From Nematopogon swammerdamellus (taxonomy: Eukaryota; Arthropoda; Insecta; Lepidoptera; Adelidae), in assembly GCA_946902875.1 (NCBI GenBank), contig OX336355.1, positions 16,091,347 to 16,155,346 of the forward strand: a DNA stretch of 64,000 nucleotides. Reading direction: 5' to 3'. Below, piece by piece: positions 1 through 9,191 of the stretch. A model generated the notes under the pieces. That model was not told where the DNA came from. It ran no database searches and was given only the letters and a program-made list of their open reading frames with translations. Every line of letters begins with the position of its first letter. Position 1 is the first letter of the stretch. A program made the position numbers and the translations under genes.

Positions 1-48
1 AGATGAACAGACCAATAGATTGATTTTGATCATTTTTTGGTGTCATTG

Positions 49-115
49 CTAAAATATGGTTGAGGGAGGCGATGGCTGGCCCTGGCGTGATGCTCGTGAA
101 CGGGTGCTGTTTGTG
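49..115. repeat. 67-bp dispersed repeat, copy 1
   Basis: This stretch (CTAAAATATGGTTGAGGG ... GGGTGCTG) is nearly identical to 22817-22883. Neither copy has a convincing open frame. At 22.8 kb it lies in the 3' part of a LINE, so this may be a LINE 3'UTR remnant; that link is inference. Confidence 0.6.
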
Positions 116-329
116 AATTTGGCTGAATTACCCGGGTGACACCATGGTACTTACTTTTTTTTCGGAACTCAAAATAACGGGCGCCATAAGCCATACTTTC
201 AAACTGTAAAAATACAATATCTCAAACTAACCTATCTTATTATGTAGCACAGCATAGGTGTTCTGTTTCTTTGGAAAACTTGGAACTCGCAAAACCTTTC
301 AAAGTGCGCATAGAAGAAAAATAATCCTC

Positions 330-705
330 TGGCCCTTCGTCGTTTTATAGTTAGGTCGATTTTAGGCGCCGTCTGTCTGTCTGTTCGTCCGTCTGCTATA
401 TCCTTTAAACAGTGGTAGCCGGTTGAATTGTTCACAGAATATGTGTTATTATGGCGGACATGCCTACAAATAATAAAAAAAAACCGAAAGTAAAAAATTA
501 AGGGGTCCCCCATCCCATACAAGAAACGTACTAAGAATCGATTAGTACATATTCGCGCTACTGAATAATAGATGGCGCCACAGACATTTATATTTTGCAT
601 TAATAGAAAGACAAATATAGACGAATATGTTTTTTTCACCGGTATGAAATAGCGAATCTACGGAAACCTCCGTGCGCGAGTAAAACTCGCACTTGACCGA
701 TTTTT
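330..705 (-). repeat. Dispersed repeat G (GTGCGAGTCGAACTCGC family)
   Basis: Minus-strand copy of a family seen at least ten times here. The conserved end reads CGGCCAAGTGCGAGT, then ACTCGCGCACCGAGG and a GGTTCCGTACC-like motif. The interior holds TATTCTGTGAAAATTTCAAC, CCGGCTAGC and a run of GACA/GACG repeats. No coding capacity is seen, so it looks like a non-autonomous element. Superfamily not recognised. Confidence 0.6.
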
Positions 706-1300
706 TCATTGTCGGATTTTAGAAAATATTTTTATTTTTAAAAATTTTACAAAATAGCGAGACCGTACAAAATAAGGTTCAAAGAACCGAGGTCCTTAAG
801 TCGGTTTAATAATTCGCTTTGCTGAATATTAAAAACGCATTAAACAAAGTATCATCTTTGTTTCGAAGTCATTATTCAAGGACTTTCGTTGCACACTGTT
901 ACTATCTATGAGTGAATCTTTCTATACAATACTAAACATCTTACAAGTTATATTGACGCTAGCATTCTTACGCAGTAAATACTATTAGTCGTACACCACA
1001 AAATAGACGTGCTTCATTAATAGTTACAACTGATTTAGGAGTTAAATACGCCGTGAAATGAATTGTCGAAAAATGTATGTAACCTTTCATTGTGTCGATA
1101 CGACTTAATGCTGCCTCTAAAGCGCTTCTATTGATGTGAATTTGATGCTTCCTGTAGGTAAGACAGTACAATGTCGAATGGTGGCATTGAATACTTGAAT
1201 TTTGAGTGGTTTTTACAAAACAATCGTTTGGTTAATGTTTCTGTAAGCAGAGATCGATAGATAGAGAATACTTTATAGCTCTCCACAACATGATGAACAC
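706..1300. other. AT-rich stretch without recognised features
   Basis: No convincing ORF, RNA gene or repeat match to other parts of the window was found. The 67-codon open frame here has no recognisable motif and looks like chance. Confidence 0.5.
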
Positions 1301-1738
1301 AAAAACTATTTAAAAAAATATAAAAACCGCCTTTAAAAATTTATGAAATAAAAAAAAAATCGAACCCTAGAGTTGAAGGCGGTCAATTATTTTTGCTTGC
1401 TTTAGCACCGCCTTCAACTCTATAGGGTTCGATTTTTTTTTATTTCATACATTTTTGAAGGCGGTTTTTATATTTTTTTAAATAGTTTTTTATTTCACAG
1501 GTTTTTTTTGTAATTTTTTGCTATTAATGTACTCGGCGGAATCGCTCGGGATTCCGCCTCGCTCTCCAATCCGTTCTTGACCAAATTGGAAGCACCACAA
1601 GGGACCACACGGGAAGCACGAGCTTTCAAATAAAAAAAGAATCATCAAAATCGGTTCACTCAGTCGAAAGTTCTGAGGGGACAAACATAAAAAAACAGTG
1701 GAATTGAGAACCTCCTCCTTTTTTTGAAGTCGGTTAAA
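1301..1738 (-). repeat. Repeat F with long terminal hairpin
   Basis: Read on the minus strand it starts near AACCGACTTCAAAAAA, runs through CAGAACTTTCGACTG and GTGTGGTCCC, and ends in a large hairpin. The hairpin arms are 1301-1383 and 1406-1489 with a 22-base loop; the arm tips read ACCGCCTTCAACTCTA and TAGAGTTGAAGGCGGT. A second copy with the same order lies at 63361-63735 on the plus strand, and a partial copy is near 26540-26735. The conserved one-ended hairpin suggests a mobile element rather than chance. Superfamily not recognised. Confidence 0.65.
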
Positions 1739-2048
1739 AATAAATTTCTTTTCTACATAAAATCTAAAATAATTCATAGTAATTTGTACATTAAGTATGG
1801 TTATTAATTATTATTATGGTCGCTAATTAATTAGTTCACTGAATGTATACTATAGTCGTCGCGCTCGAAACTCGGCCAAAAGCCGTAATATAATGAACTC
1901 TATTGTTTTGAACTCTCGTATTGTTGACAGCTGCGTGAAGAGAAAATGAGCTTGTAATTTGTATAAAAACCGCGAGTAGGTTATACTGAGAAAACTAGCC
2001 GCGAGTATAAACCGTCGTTTGGATCACCTCTGTGGGTAGTAGTAGTGT
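1739..2048. other. Unassigned; weak TATA-like motif
   Basis: No ORF of note. A TATAAAAACCGCGAG motif at about 1961 resembles a TATA box but no gene follows downstream; it is instead followed by a transposon at 2051. Confidence 0.3.
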
Positions 2049-2050
2049 TA

Positions 2051-2632
2051 TGGACCAAGTGATTAATGAGGGCATTATATATAATGCCCGGGCATTATGA
2101 ATAATGACAAGTCAAATCGGGCCAAGTGATTAATTATTAAATAAACTTCATTATTTATCATAGTGTCTGGTCATTATGAATACTGCTACGCTATCGTCGG
2201 GCAATTTGATAATTTAGGTACATTCGGCAAGGCGCGGGCGCGGGTGCGGGGATAGACCATGTCTATGTTTATTGGACCTAGTTCGTAGGTATGAGGTTGA
2301 CAGGAAAGTGGTATGGGTGAATGATTTGGTGGTTTAAAAAAAATAACCAGGATTAATATTCTATCTTCTATAAATTAACCCTAACCTAATGTTGAGGCGG
2401 CGCAGGTTTTGACATGAGGGCTATTCGTAGGTCTCATTGTCGGACATTAAAAGAATCTTAAATAAAACACGTATTTTTATTATCCTGCCCAATACGAGAT
2501 AGACATTATTCATAATGCCCGGGCAATTTCGGGTAATTATTTCAACCGTAATCATCGTATTGCCCTCTCATATTGGGCATTATTCAAAATGCCCGGGCAT
2601 TATGTACAATGCCCAATTAATCACTTGGTCCA
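2051..2632. mobile_element. TIR DNA transposon with palindromic subterminal repeats
   Basis: The ends are inverted: TGGACCAAGTGATTAAT at the left and ATTAATCACTTGGTCCA at the right, each flanked by TA (2049-2050 and 2633-2634), consistent with a TA target duplication. Just inside each end lie copies of an 18-bp perfect palindrome, ATAATGCCCGGGCATTAT (2081-2098 at the left, near-copies around 2513-2525 and 2588-2603). An internal partial copy of the TIR sits near 2113. There is no transposase ORF, so it is non-autonomous. TA duplication suggests the Tc1-mariner group, but the ends are not a recognised family. Confidence 0.75.
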
Positions 2633-2775
2633 TAACAGTAGTACTAGGCAAGGTAATACGCGTGCGACTGTGATTAATCTTGCGCACAATGTTGATATAG
2701 CCTTAGTAATCCGTTAGAACTGACTGCTACACAATACGTGACATAAACAATAAAACAACACTTTTTTTATTCATT

Positions 2776-3125
2776 CTGATGGAATAGAATAGAATAGAAA
2801 CTCTTTATTGCACACAATAGAAAGAAGAACAGTACACGAGTAGAAAAAAAAGTACAGGAGTGCGCAAAGGCGGACTTATCACTGCAAGTGATTTCTTCCA
2901 GTCAGCCTTTGGGTGATGAGGAATAAAATACAGAGAAAGAAGTATGGGCAGTGCAAGCGAAAGGAGGAGGAATATGTGTTTTATTTTTATGATGAATATA
3001 CCTATATGTAACCAAAGTATGTAACATACATACCTATTATTACAATACATAAAATACAAGCAGCATTAACATACATACAATGTATAGAACATAGATACTA
3101 CATACAAATAATACATACTATACTA
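2776..3125 (-). mobile_element. LINE 3' end (minus strand), TTCTA-type tail
   Basis: Minus-strand 3'UTR ending in CAATAAAGAGTTTCTATTC followed by repeated TTCTA units at 2780-2800. It contains the AAGTCCGCCTTTG motif preceded by a GGCTGACTGGAAGAAATC-like string, which recurs in LINE tails at 25.0, 36.8, 56.4 and 59.1 kb. This is typical of CR1/Jockey-type 3' ends in moths and butterflies. Confidence 0.65.
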
Positions 3126-3129
3126 GTAC

Positions 3130-3800
3130 AACTTTCTTCATCCAATTTTTGGAGTTTCCGGCATCTTAGTGCCATTAGTCCGACTTGTTCCCGCCCAGGG
3201 TCCTCCCAGGAAAAAAAGAACAAGGTGTACTTAAGATGTTATACATAAGTATTTTGGAGCTCTTGTCTATTGATCTTCTGTTTGATTCAGTTCTTCCAAA
3301 TATCCACTCATAAATTTCGACATAATTTTTGTGATATGTGTAGCCGCCTGCTTGTGTAAAATTTCCATCTTTATATCGGCCTTTAAAATATCTATATATT
3401 TTTGTGCAGTTTTTGAAATAATTCCGTTGGTACCAATAACAATAGGAATAACTTTGCACGTTGTGCTCAACAGTCTTTCCACTTCAATTTTGAGGGCATA
3501 GTATTTTGATATTTTTTCTGCTTTCTTTTTCATAATGCTGTATCTGAGGGCACGGTTACATCAATGAGACAGGTTTTATTTTTCAATGTATCTATATATA
3601 TCAAATCTGGTCTATTGTTTGGTATTGCAAGGTCGGTAGTTACTGGTAGTTCCCAGATAATTTTGCTAGACTCGTTTTCAATTACATGTGGTTCATTTAA
3701 GGGACATTGCCACCAAAATTTGGTTGTTTGAAATTGATGTTTCTTTCTCAGGCACCAATACACATATTTTACGAGATTGTTGTGCCTTTTAACATACAGA
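3130..3800 (-). pseudogene. LINE C-terminal endonuclease-like domain, frameshifted
   Basis: Minus-strand translation from about 3800 gives a fragment with WDxP-like WELPVTTD, then NRPDLIYID and LIDVTVPSD, which fits the PD-(D/E)XK layout of restriction-like endonucleases found at the C-terminus of R2/R4-type LINE proteins. The frame ends at 3530 with a TGA that overlaps the ATG of the next frame (3267-3533). That second frame continues the same family pattern: AEKISKYYALKIEVE, then KVIPIVIGTNG. The break is therefore a one-base frameshift in a single old coding region. The reverse transcriptase domain upstream is missing. The 3' end near 3130 resembles the plus-strand motif GGAGTTTCCGGC, also seen at 46230. 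LINE clade is inferred from memory of the domain. Confidence 0.7.
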
Positions 3801-3869
3801 GGTTGTACATATTAATACAATACTATACACTACTACATACAATACTATAATACAATACCAATCCACAAG

Positions 3870-4090
3870 TTAATAATAACAAATAAAAAATTGGGAAAAT
3901 TGGTTAAGGTAGAATTTCTTTAATGATTTTTTAAAAGAATTCAAAGTTTGGGAGTGACGGACGTAGTGCGGCAGCGAGTTCCATAGACGAACAGAATGGA
4001 CAGTAAATGAATCGGTGTAGAATTGAAGTGGAATATGTGCATTATGAAAAAACTTATAGATAAAAAAATGCAAATGCATTTTACCTTAGC
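3870..4090 (-). pseudogene. LINE ORF2 C-terminal fragment (CR1-like)
   Basis: The 69-residue frame 3870-4079 contains SFTVHSVRLWNSLPHYVR followed by LNSFKKSLKKFYL. The pattern S-x-R-x-W-N-S-L-P followed by FK-x-L-K is the usual C-terminus of CR1/Jockey-type LINE ORF2 proteins. Everything upstream is lost. Because the endonuclease fragment at 3130-3800 separates it from a matching 3' tail at 2776-3125, this may be one LINE interrupted by another. Confidence 0.6.
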
Positions 4091-4431
4091 CAAGTTTGCC
4101 TGCATACGACCTGGCGAGTGACTTGGCCTCTGTGCGAAAGGGACAACGTTATACGCGATCGCTCGTTGATGTTAGTTCTGTGGCAGGCAATTTCATTCAA
4201 TACATATCGACCTCTTCACATATTTTTTTTAATGTAATATTTCTTAGGAATAAATATTTTACTAATTATGAATATAATAAATAATAATTGATATAGAATT
4301 GCTACAGATAAATTATTTACGGCTGAAGAGATGAAAATTTTCATAAAAATTACAAATTAAAAGAAAATACCTAGCATATAATATAATTTCACATATTATA
4401 AGTATGATTTATGCATACTTACATAAAATAC

Positions 4432-4650
4432 AAGCTGTGCCCGCGGCTCCGCCCGCTCTCATATTTCACTTCACTGCTAACCTCATAAGCCATTTAGCGT
4501 GATAGTAAGAAGCCTATAGTTGATGGGAAGAATCAAGCTATCCGTAGAATTTTGTTTTATTAAAATCGGTTCAGTGGTTCTCGAGTTATAAGCGGACAGA
4601 CAGACACTCAGACAGACAGAAAGCAGACGTTAGATTTTATTATAGGTAAG
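4432..4650 (+). repeat. Dispersed repeat E (GCTGTGCCCGCGGC family)
   Basis: Starts with AAGCTGTGCCCGCGGCTCCG, carries AAATCGGTTCAGTGGTTCTC and ends in GACAGACA repeats. Related ends occur at 5555, 12434, 14911, 16450 and 54750. Often such copies end or begin at CTAG. A non-autonomous element; Helitron-like ends are possible but not shown. Confidence 0.6.
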
Positions 4651-4784
4651 GAAGGATGTAAGTACCTATATATTACAGTATTTATGTTATGTATGTATTT
4701 AAGTTAATTGCAAAATAAAATAGAAACTAAAACCACCTATAAAATTAAAATTACCTAAAACTACAATTAAAGCCAACAGATTTC

Positions 4785-4870
4785 CGTACCGCAGAAGGCT
4801 GGGAGGACTGGAGGAAAATTGGAGAGGCGTTTGTTCAGCAGTGGACGCCTACACGCTGACTGACTGACAA
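4785..4870 (+). mobile_element. RTE LINE 3' end fragment
   Basis: Plus-strand copy of the last codons and tail of the RTE element at 31649-34895: CTGGGAGGACTGGAGG, AAATTGGAGAGGCG, CAGCAGTGGACGCCTACACG, then CTGACTGACTGAC. Severely 5'-truncated, with only about 85 bases left. Confidence 0.8.
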
Positions 4871-5089
4871 AATTGAGAAGTGAACTCTGTCCAACCTAAT
4901 AACGCTCTAATAGATTCCTCGCTCTGTGTCTAGAAGAAAGATGTGCGTAGCTTTGTCCGATAGCATCGCCCCCAACATATTGTTGCGATACTATCTCACG
5001 CATTGTCCGCCACAGACCGATTCCCCTATACAGTGGCAAGCACGTATACCAACTACTACGCCATGCGAGAACTTCACATACTATATAGG

Positions 5090-5395
5090 GTGAAGGGTCT
5101 AACTACATCGACGACCGGCTGATTCAGAGGGGCCAGCCAGACAGCGCATGCTCCGACCAGCCAATATCGCCTCCGAGAAGTCCGAGAAGGTAGGTGTGCC
5201 GTGTGCCTTTCCGGAGACTTTCCTTTGGATTTCTGGCCATACTGGACACATTACATTACAACCAGTAGGGCGGTATCAATCCAGTCGGCTACAAATTGAG
5301 TCTACCGGGTGATACACCGGTTCTGAACGGCGAAGCAGCAGGTGTAGGCATGCACGTAAATTTTTCCGTCAGAAAAAACTCATTTTCCAAACCCG
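5090..5395 (-). mobile_element. SINE-A (minus)
   Basis: Contains the SINE-A tail read backwards (GACCAGCCAATATCGCCTCC), the shared core (ATCAATCCAGTCGGCTAC) and the junction to the head (CAGCAGGTGTAGGCATGCAC). The tRNA-like head is missing. Confidence 0.7.
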
Positions 5396-5575
5396 CCTCT
5401 TTGTATGCATGTTGGCTTATAGCTCGAGAACGCCTCAATCGACTTAAATGCGGTTTTAACCATTGCAATCTGACAGTTATATTATATATTATATGAAATC
5501 ATCTCCAGATAGTTATAGCCTATTATGTAATCACGATAATAATTATATTTAACGCGAGCGGAGCCGCTAGTAAAC
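5396..5575. repeat. Probable repeat E end
   Basis: Ends in TTTAACGCGAGCGGAGCCGCTAGT, matching the hairpin-plus-CTAG end seen at 16450. The 180 bases to its left have no other recognised match. Confidence 0.4.
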
Positions 5576-5785
5576 ATAAATGTACCGAAAGAACTATATA
5601 GTCGCCGGAAATAAAAGTTGCCTGTACGCGCCGGGCCTAACAGTTTGCACGAGACGAATTTATTGCACAATGCAGTTTCTTCCAGATAATTTTTCATACA
5701 TAATGTTTTATCATTTTTGCTGTACAGGCTTCGTTGCGGTGTGTTCCTTCCCGTGTAACGAATGCGCATATATTTTCAAAATTTG

Positions 5786-6284
5786 AAAAAAAAAAACAAT
5801 CTTATCTGTCTTATCTATGAAACTATTCTTGAAATGCCGACATCAAAACTAGGCTAACCGGCACAAATACAATGCGTTCCATCGTCTCTGCCTACCCCTT
5901 ACGTGACGGTTATCATCACGCTGTTCATCTGCGGGCGAGTTTCACTTTCGTCGTGTACCAGGAAACGATAAGCTTGAAGTAGTTGAAAAACTATATCGAA
6001 CGTGCGAACGGCGCGCCGCACCGTCAGAGCCAGAACAATAGCGGCAACTTGCTTCGGCTCATGCCACCCTGGTACTTCGCATCTTCAATTGCGGAATGTC
6101 GTATCGAAATTTTTAATATCAGCTCCGGCCGGGGGTATCCCGGACGGAAATTCCGGTGAGTCTTCGCGCTGAGTGATGCTTCTGTCTCTGCTTTTTTTTA
6201 TTGCTGCCGAACTGCTTGGCTGTGCTCGAGTTCGGAGCCTAAGGCGCAGCCAATTTCACCCAAAGAAAGAAAAGAAGAGAAGGC
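5786..6284. other. Unassigned, partly GC-rich
   Basis: A GC-rich patch at about 5990-6080 (AACGGCGCGCCGCACCG) has no coding signal. A motif TGCTGCCGAACTGCTTGGC at about 6200 is not seen again in the window. Confidence 0.3.
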
Positions 6285-6470
6285 AGACCATCGTACTGGA
6301 CGTAAGACGGCGGCATAGCAGTTACGGCTGCGTTCTCCTCTAGTTCAGTATAGCCAGCAATTCAAAGGAAAGTCTCCGGTATGACACCTGCGTTCTCGGA
6401 CGTGATATTTGCTGGTCGAAGCCTATGCTTTGGCTCCTCTGACTAAGCCACGCACGCCGGATTAGATACA
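6285..6470 (+). mobile_element. SINE-A 3' half
   Basis: Reads ATCGTACTGGACGTAAGACG through CAGTATAGCCAGCAATTCAA, GTGATATTTGCTGGTCGAAG and ends GCACGCCGGATTAG, matching the 3' half of full SINE-A copies at 27955 and 45826. More diverged than those copies. Confidence 0.65.
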
Positions 6471-7100
6471 TACAAAATTTAAGGCACATCGTTTGAAAAA
6501 GCTTGATTTAAAATTAATCTGTCATATTATTATTAATGATAACAATAAAATGTAATTGAAAAGTAAAAACAAATTTGTCGTAACCTACTGTAATAACTTT
6601 ATTGTTACTAGCAGATGTTTCTTCAATATGTCATAAAACCTTAGAATATTTTATAAGCATATCGTGAGATAATAAATTATATTATTTCACTGTGATAAAT
6701 CAAAAAGGTCAATAACACAATACAATAATATGCAAATTATGGTAATCAGTATGTATTACAAAACACACAACGGAGGTCGACACAAAAAGGCGCATTCATG
6801 ACAAAACACTCGAGTCGATTTACAAAATTAATTATTTATTCCAATGCTGCGAAATCACAATAACACTATTTTCAATCTTTATACTCTGTTCGGCGAGTGT
6901 TGACAATATGACTCATCACAAATAATGAGCGTTTATATAGAGTCGAATTCTCTGAACCGGTGCGAACAGAATGAAATTTTATTATCATTAATCCTATGAA
7001 AAATAAATTGGGTAATAAAGTTTGTCAAGAAATAATGTAGACATACCTAATTAAATTCCACAAATAAGATTTTAAAAAACTTACAGAGATTCGCATTATT
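6471..7100. other. AT-rich stretch without recognised features
   Basis: No repeat match, ORF or RNA-like structure was recognised. Confidence 0.5.
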
Positions 7101-7104
7101 CCGG

Positions 7105-7290
7105 ATTTTTTTTCCGGTAGATGGCAAGCGCCATCTACCGAAAAGAGTACGAAGCATTTTAACTAATCATGAATTTTACCTAATATGAAGCATTTCATAA
7201 ACACGCCATAGATGGCGTGGGTGGCGCTGACCGTGACATGGTGATACGGAACCCTCGGTGCGCGAGTTCAACTCGCACTTGGACGGTTTT
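7105..7290 (-). repeat. Repeat G (minus) with short palindrome
   Basis: Same subfamily as 19143 and 46990: shares GCCATCTATGGCGTG, TGAAGCATTTCATAA and AACTAATCATGA. Its outer end holds a perfect hairpin, CGGTAGATGGC ... GCCATCTACCG. It ends GTGCGCGAGTTCAACTCGC. Confidence 0.65.
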
Positions 7291-7564
7291 TCTCCTTTTA
7301 GCTTCGCCATACTAGGTCGAAAAAGGATGATATATATGCCGGGAAGCAAAGCCGCTGGAACAGGTAAGTATGTAGTCTAAGTGAAAGGCTTATCCTCCAG
7401 CAAGAATTATTTATTATCTATTGTGTCGTTGCATTTCCGGTACGCAAAACAACAAGACATTAAGCACGACGAATCAGAATGTTCAAACAATCGATTATGA
7501 ATGTTCAACTGCATCATGTATGTATGAATTAATGTCAAAAGCGTGATTCATTCTGTGTGAGTAC

Positions 7565-7855
7565 CACAGAGCATCAAATACCTACCGCGCGCGCCCCCTA
7601 CTAGAGACGCCCTAAGCGATAATATTTGAAACCCAAAAATACACGCAGTGCTGCTAGCGCTTCGTATGTGTGTGTGTGTGTGCTAGTATCGACACTACAC
7701 ACAAAGAGGAGCAAGTCAGGCACACGCACAAAACCAATGCACACGCACAACACACATATGTAAGTCATAGGCCACGCCCGCAGGCTTCAACGGCCTTGTA
7801 GAGAAATCGCGCTCAGGGCGCCTCTAGGAGGGGCGCGCGCATTTGATGCTCTGTG
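7565..7855. mobile_element. hAT-like MITE with 8-bp target duplication
   Basis: Terminal inverted repeats begin CACAGAGCATCAAAT and end ATTTGATGCTCTGTG; similarity continues inward through GCGCGCGCCCC / GGGGCGCGCGC. The element is flanked by a perfect 8-bp direct repeat GTGAGTAC (7557-7564 and 7856-7863), the target-site size of hAT-superfamily elements. It is 291 bp, with no transposase and an internal (TG)n run at about 7667-7682. The perfect duplication suggests a fairly recent insertion. Confidence 0.85.
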
Positions 7856-8069
7856 GTGAGTACCAACCACTTCACGGGCATCGCCGGGTTGTCCCTTTAG
7901 AAATCGAATGCGTTGCTTTGACATAAAATATCTAAACTCCATTACAAACTGGCTGCTTTCCCTCGGGAAATTGGAGTTGCTGGGCGAAAATGCATGGGCG
8001 TGGCAAAATTATTGTTATAGATTGACGGCGCCAAGTTGCCTACATAATAATATGCTCATCAAACAAGAA

Positions 8070-8160
8070 GAATGTAAGTAACAGAGAGCGAGTCCGAAGG
8101 CCGAGCTGCGTTCAGGAAGACTATAAATCTTCTAGAAGAAAGTAACTTCTTTGTTACTTT
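8070..8160 (+). repeat. Single unit of the 68-bp array family
   Basis: AGTAACAGAGAGCGAGTCCG then AAGGCCGAGCTGCGTTCAGG matches one unit of the arrays at 14960-15500, so that sequence is dispersed, not confined to one locus. Confidence 0.6.
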
Positions 8161-8344
8161 TTACAATGTACAAATTCACTTATTAGAAAATCACAATAAC
8201 AATGAAAAAAAAACTAAAACTAAAATTAACACCTATTAAATAAAAAAAATTTCATCCATCTCCGCCGACTCCCCCACCGTGCCCAAAACACTAGCCGCGT
8301 TGCCCCTTTGAATCTCTAGCCCTATTCGCTGGAGAGCAAACAAG

Positions 8345-8450
8345 AATAAATCGTAAAATTCAATAAATTTTATTTCGTGCTGATACAATCATAAACAAAA
8401 AAGTTACAAGGGTTTAAAGCTTGGGATTTTGGTAATTTTCAAAAAGCTAT
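8345..8450 (+). repeat. Dispersed repeat shared with 52820-52930
   Basis: TTTTATTTCGTGCTGATAC, AAAAAAGTTACAAGGGTTTA and GGGATTTTGGTAATTTTCAA occur in the same order at 52.8 kb. No coding potential. Confidence 0.6.
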
Positions 8451-8914
8451 CGATCTGCGCTGATAGATGAAGTTTTACATATATTAAAACTGAATCTGTC
8501 AGATAAGTAATATTGACGGTTCACTTCTTGAAATTCGAGTCAGACGCAGTCTCACATCACCTTAACCACCGGAAGGAATAAAAAATTATCTATTGTAAAT
8601 GGAGAAACATTGTCGATATGACTGCCTCCCGTTACCTGTGTCAAGGCTGAGCGTCGTGTGAACTGGTCAGAGTGAAGAGGATACAAAATGTAAAGTTCAG
8701 TGCGGTTGTGCTCATTGTTTACATAAAGTGCAAGGCCAAAAGTGCATGGAGAATTTTAAATCGTGCGGTTTTTCGAGATGACTTCATCGCGACATTTTGA
8801 GGTTAAAGAGCGGCTGTAATTATACCTACTTTTTATCGTGACATAATGATTGTATCTTGAACGGACTTATGTCCGTGACTTCTTTGTCGTGAAATGTTAA
8901 GACTGGTTTCATAC
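8451..8914. other. Unassigned
   Basis: No repeat partner or ORF recognised; a run near 8690 (AAAGTTCAGTGCGGTTGTGC) vaguely resembles an insect initiator but has no supporting gene. Confidence 0.3.
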
Positions 8915-9020
8915 GTGTGAATGTGAATAAATGAGCCTAGTTCAGACGCTATGGTAAACATGTTTTTATTTGTATTTGTCATATTGAATATAAATTTATT
9001 AAAATTAGGTACATCTAAAG
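8915..9020 (-). repeat. LINE-tail-like repeat, partner of 11590-11680
   Basis: GTGAATAAATGAGCCTAG, CGCTATGGTAAA and AAATTTATTAAAATTAGGTA recur just beyond the other side of the LINE cluster at 11.6 kb. It looks like minus-strand LINE tail sequence duplicated around the insertion. Confidence 0.5.
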
Positions 9021-9191
9021 TACCAGGGCAGCACAATTGAAAGGAGGTTACTCGTAACATAATATTTAAAGCGCAAATAGCGGGAAAGAACATTTTACTA
9101 ATCTGTTCCTTTTCTTATGAATTAATTTATTACAATAACGAATTACAACACAAACAAAGATAACTAAACAATATTAAAATAATTATCAAAT

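Noticed and set aside
1950..2048. Host promoter at the TATAAAAACC motif
   Set aside because: No exon-like sequence follows; a transposon lies directly downstream.
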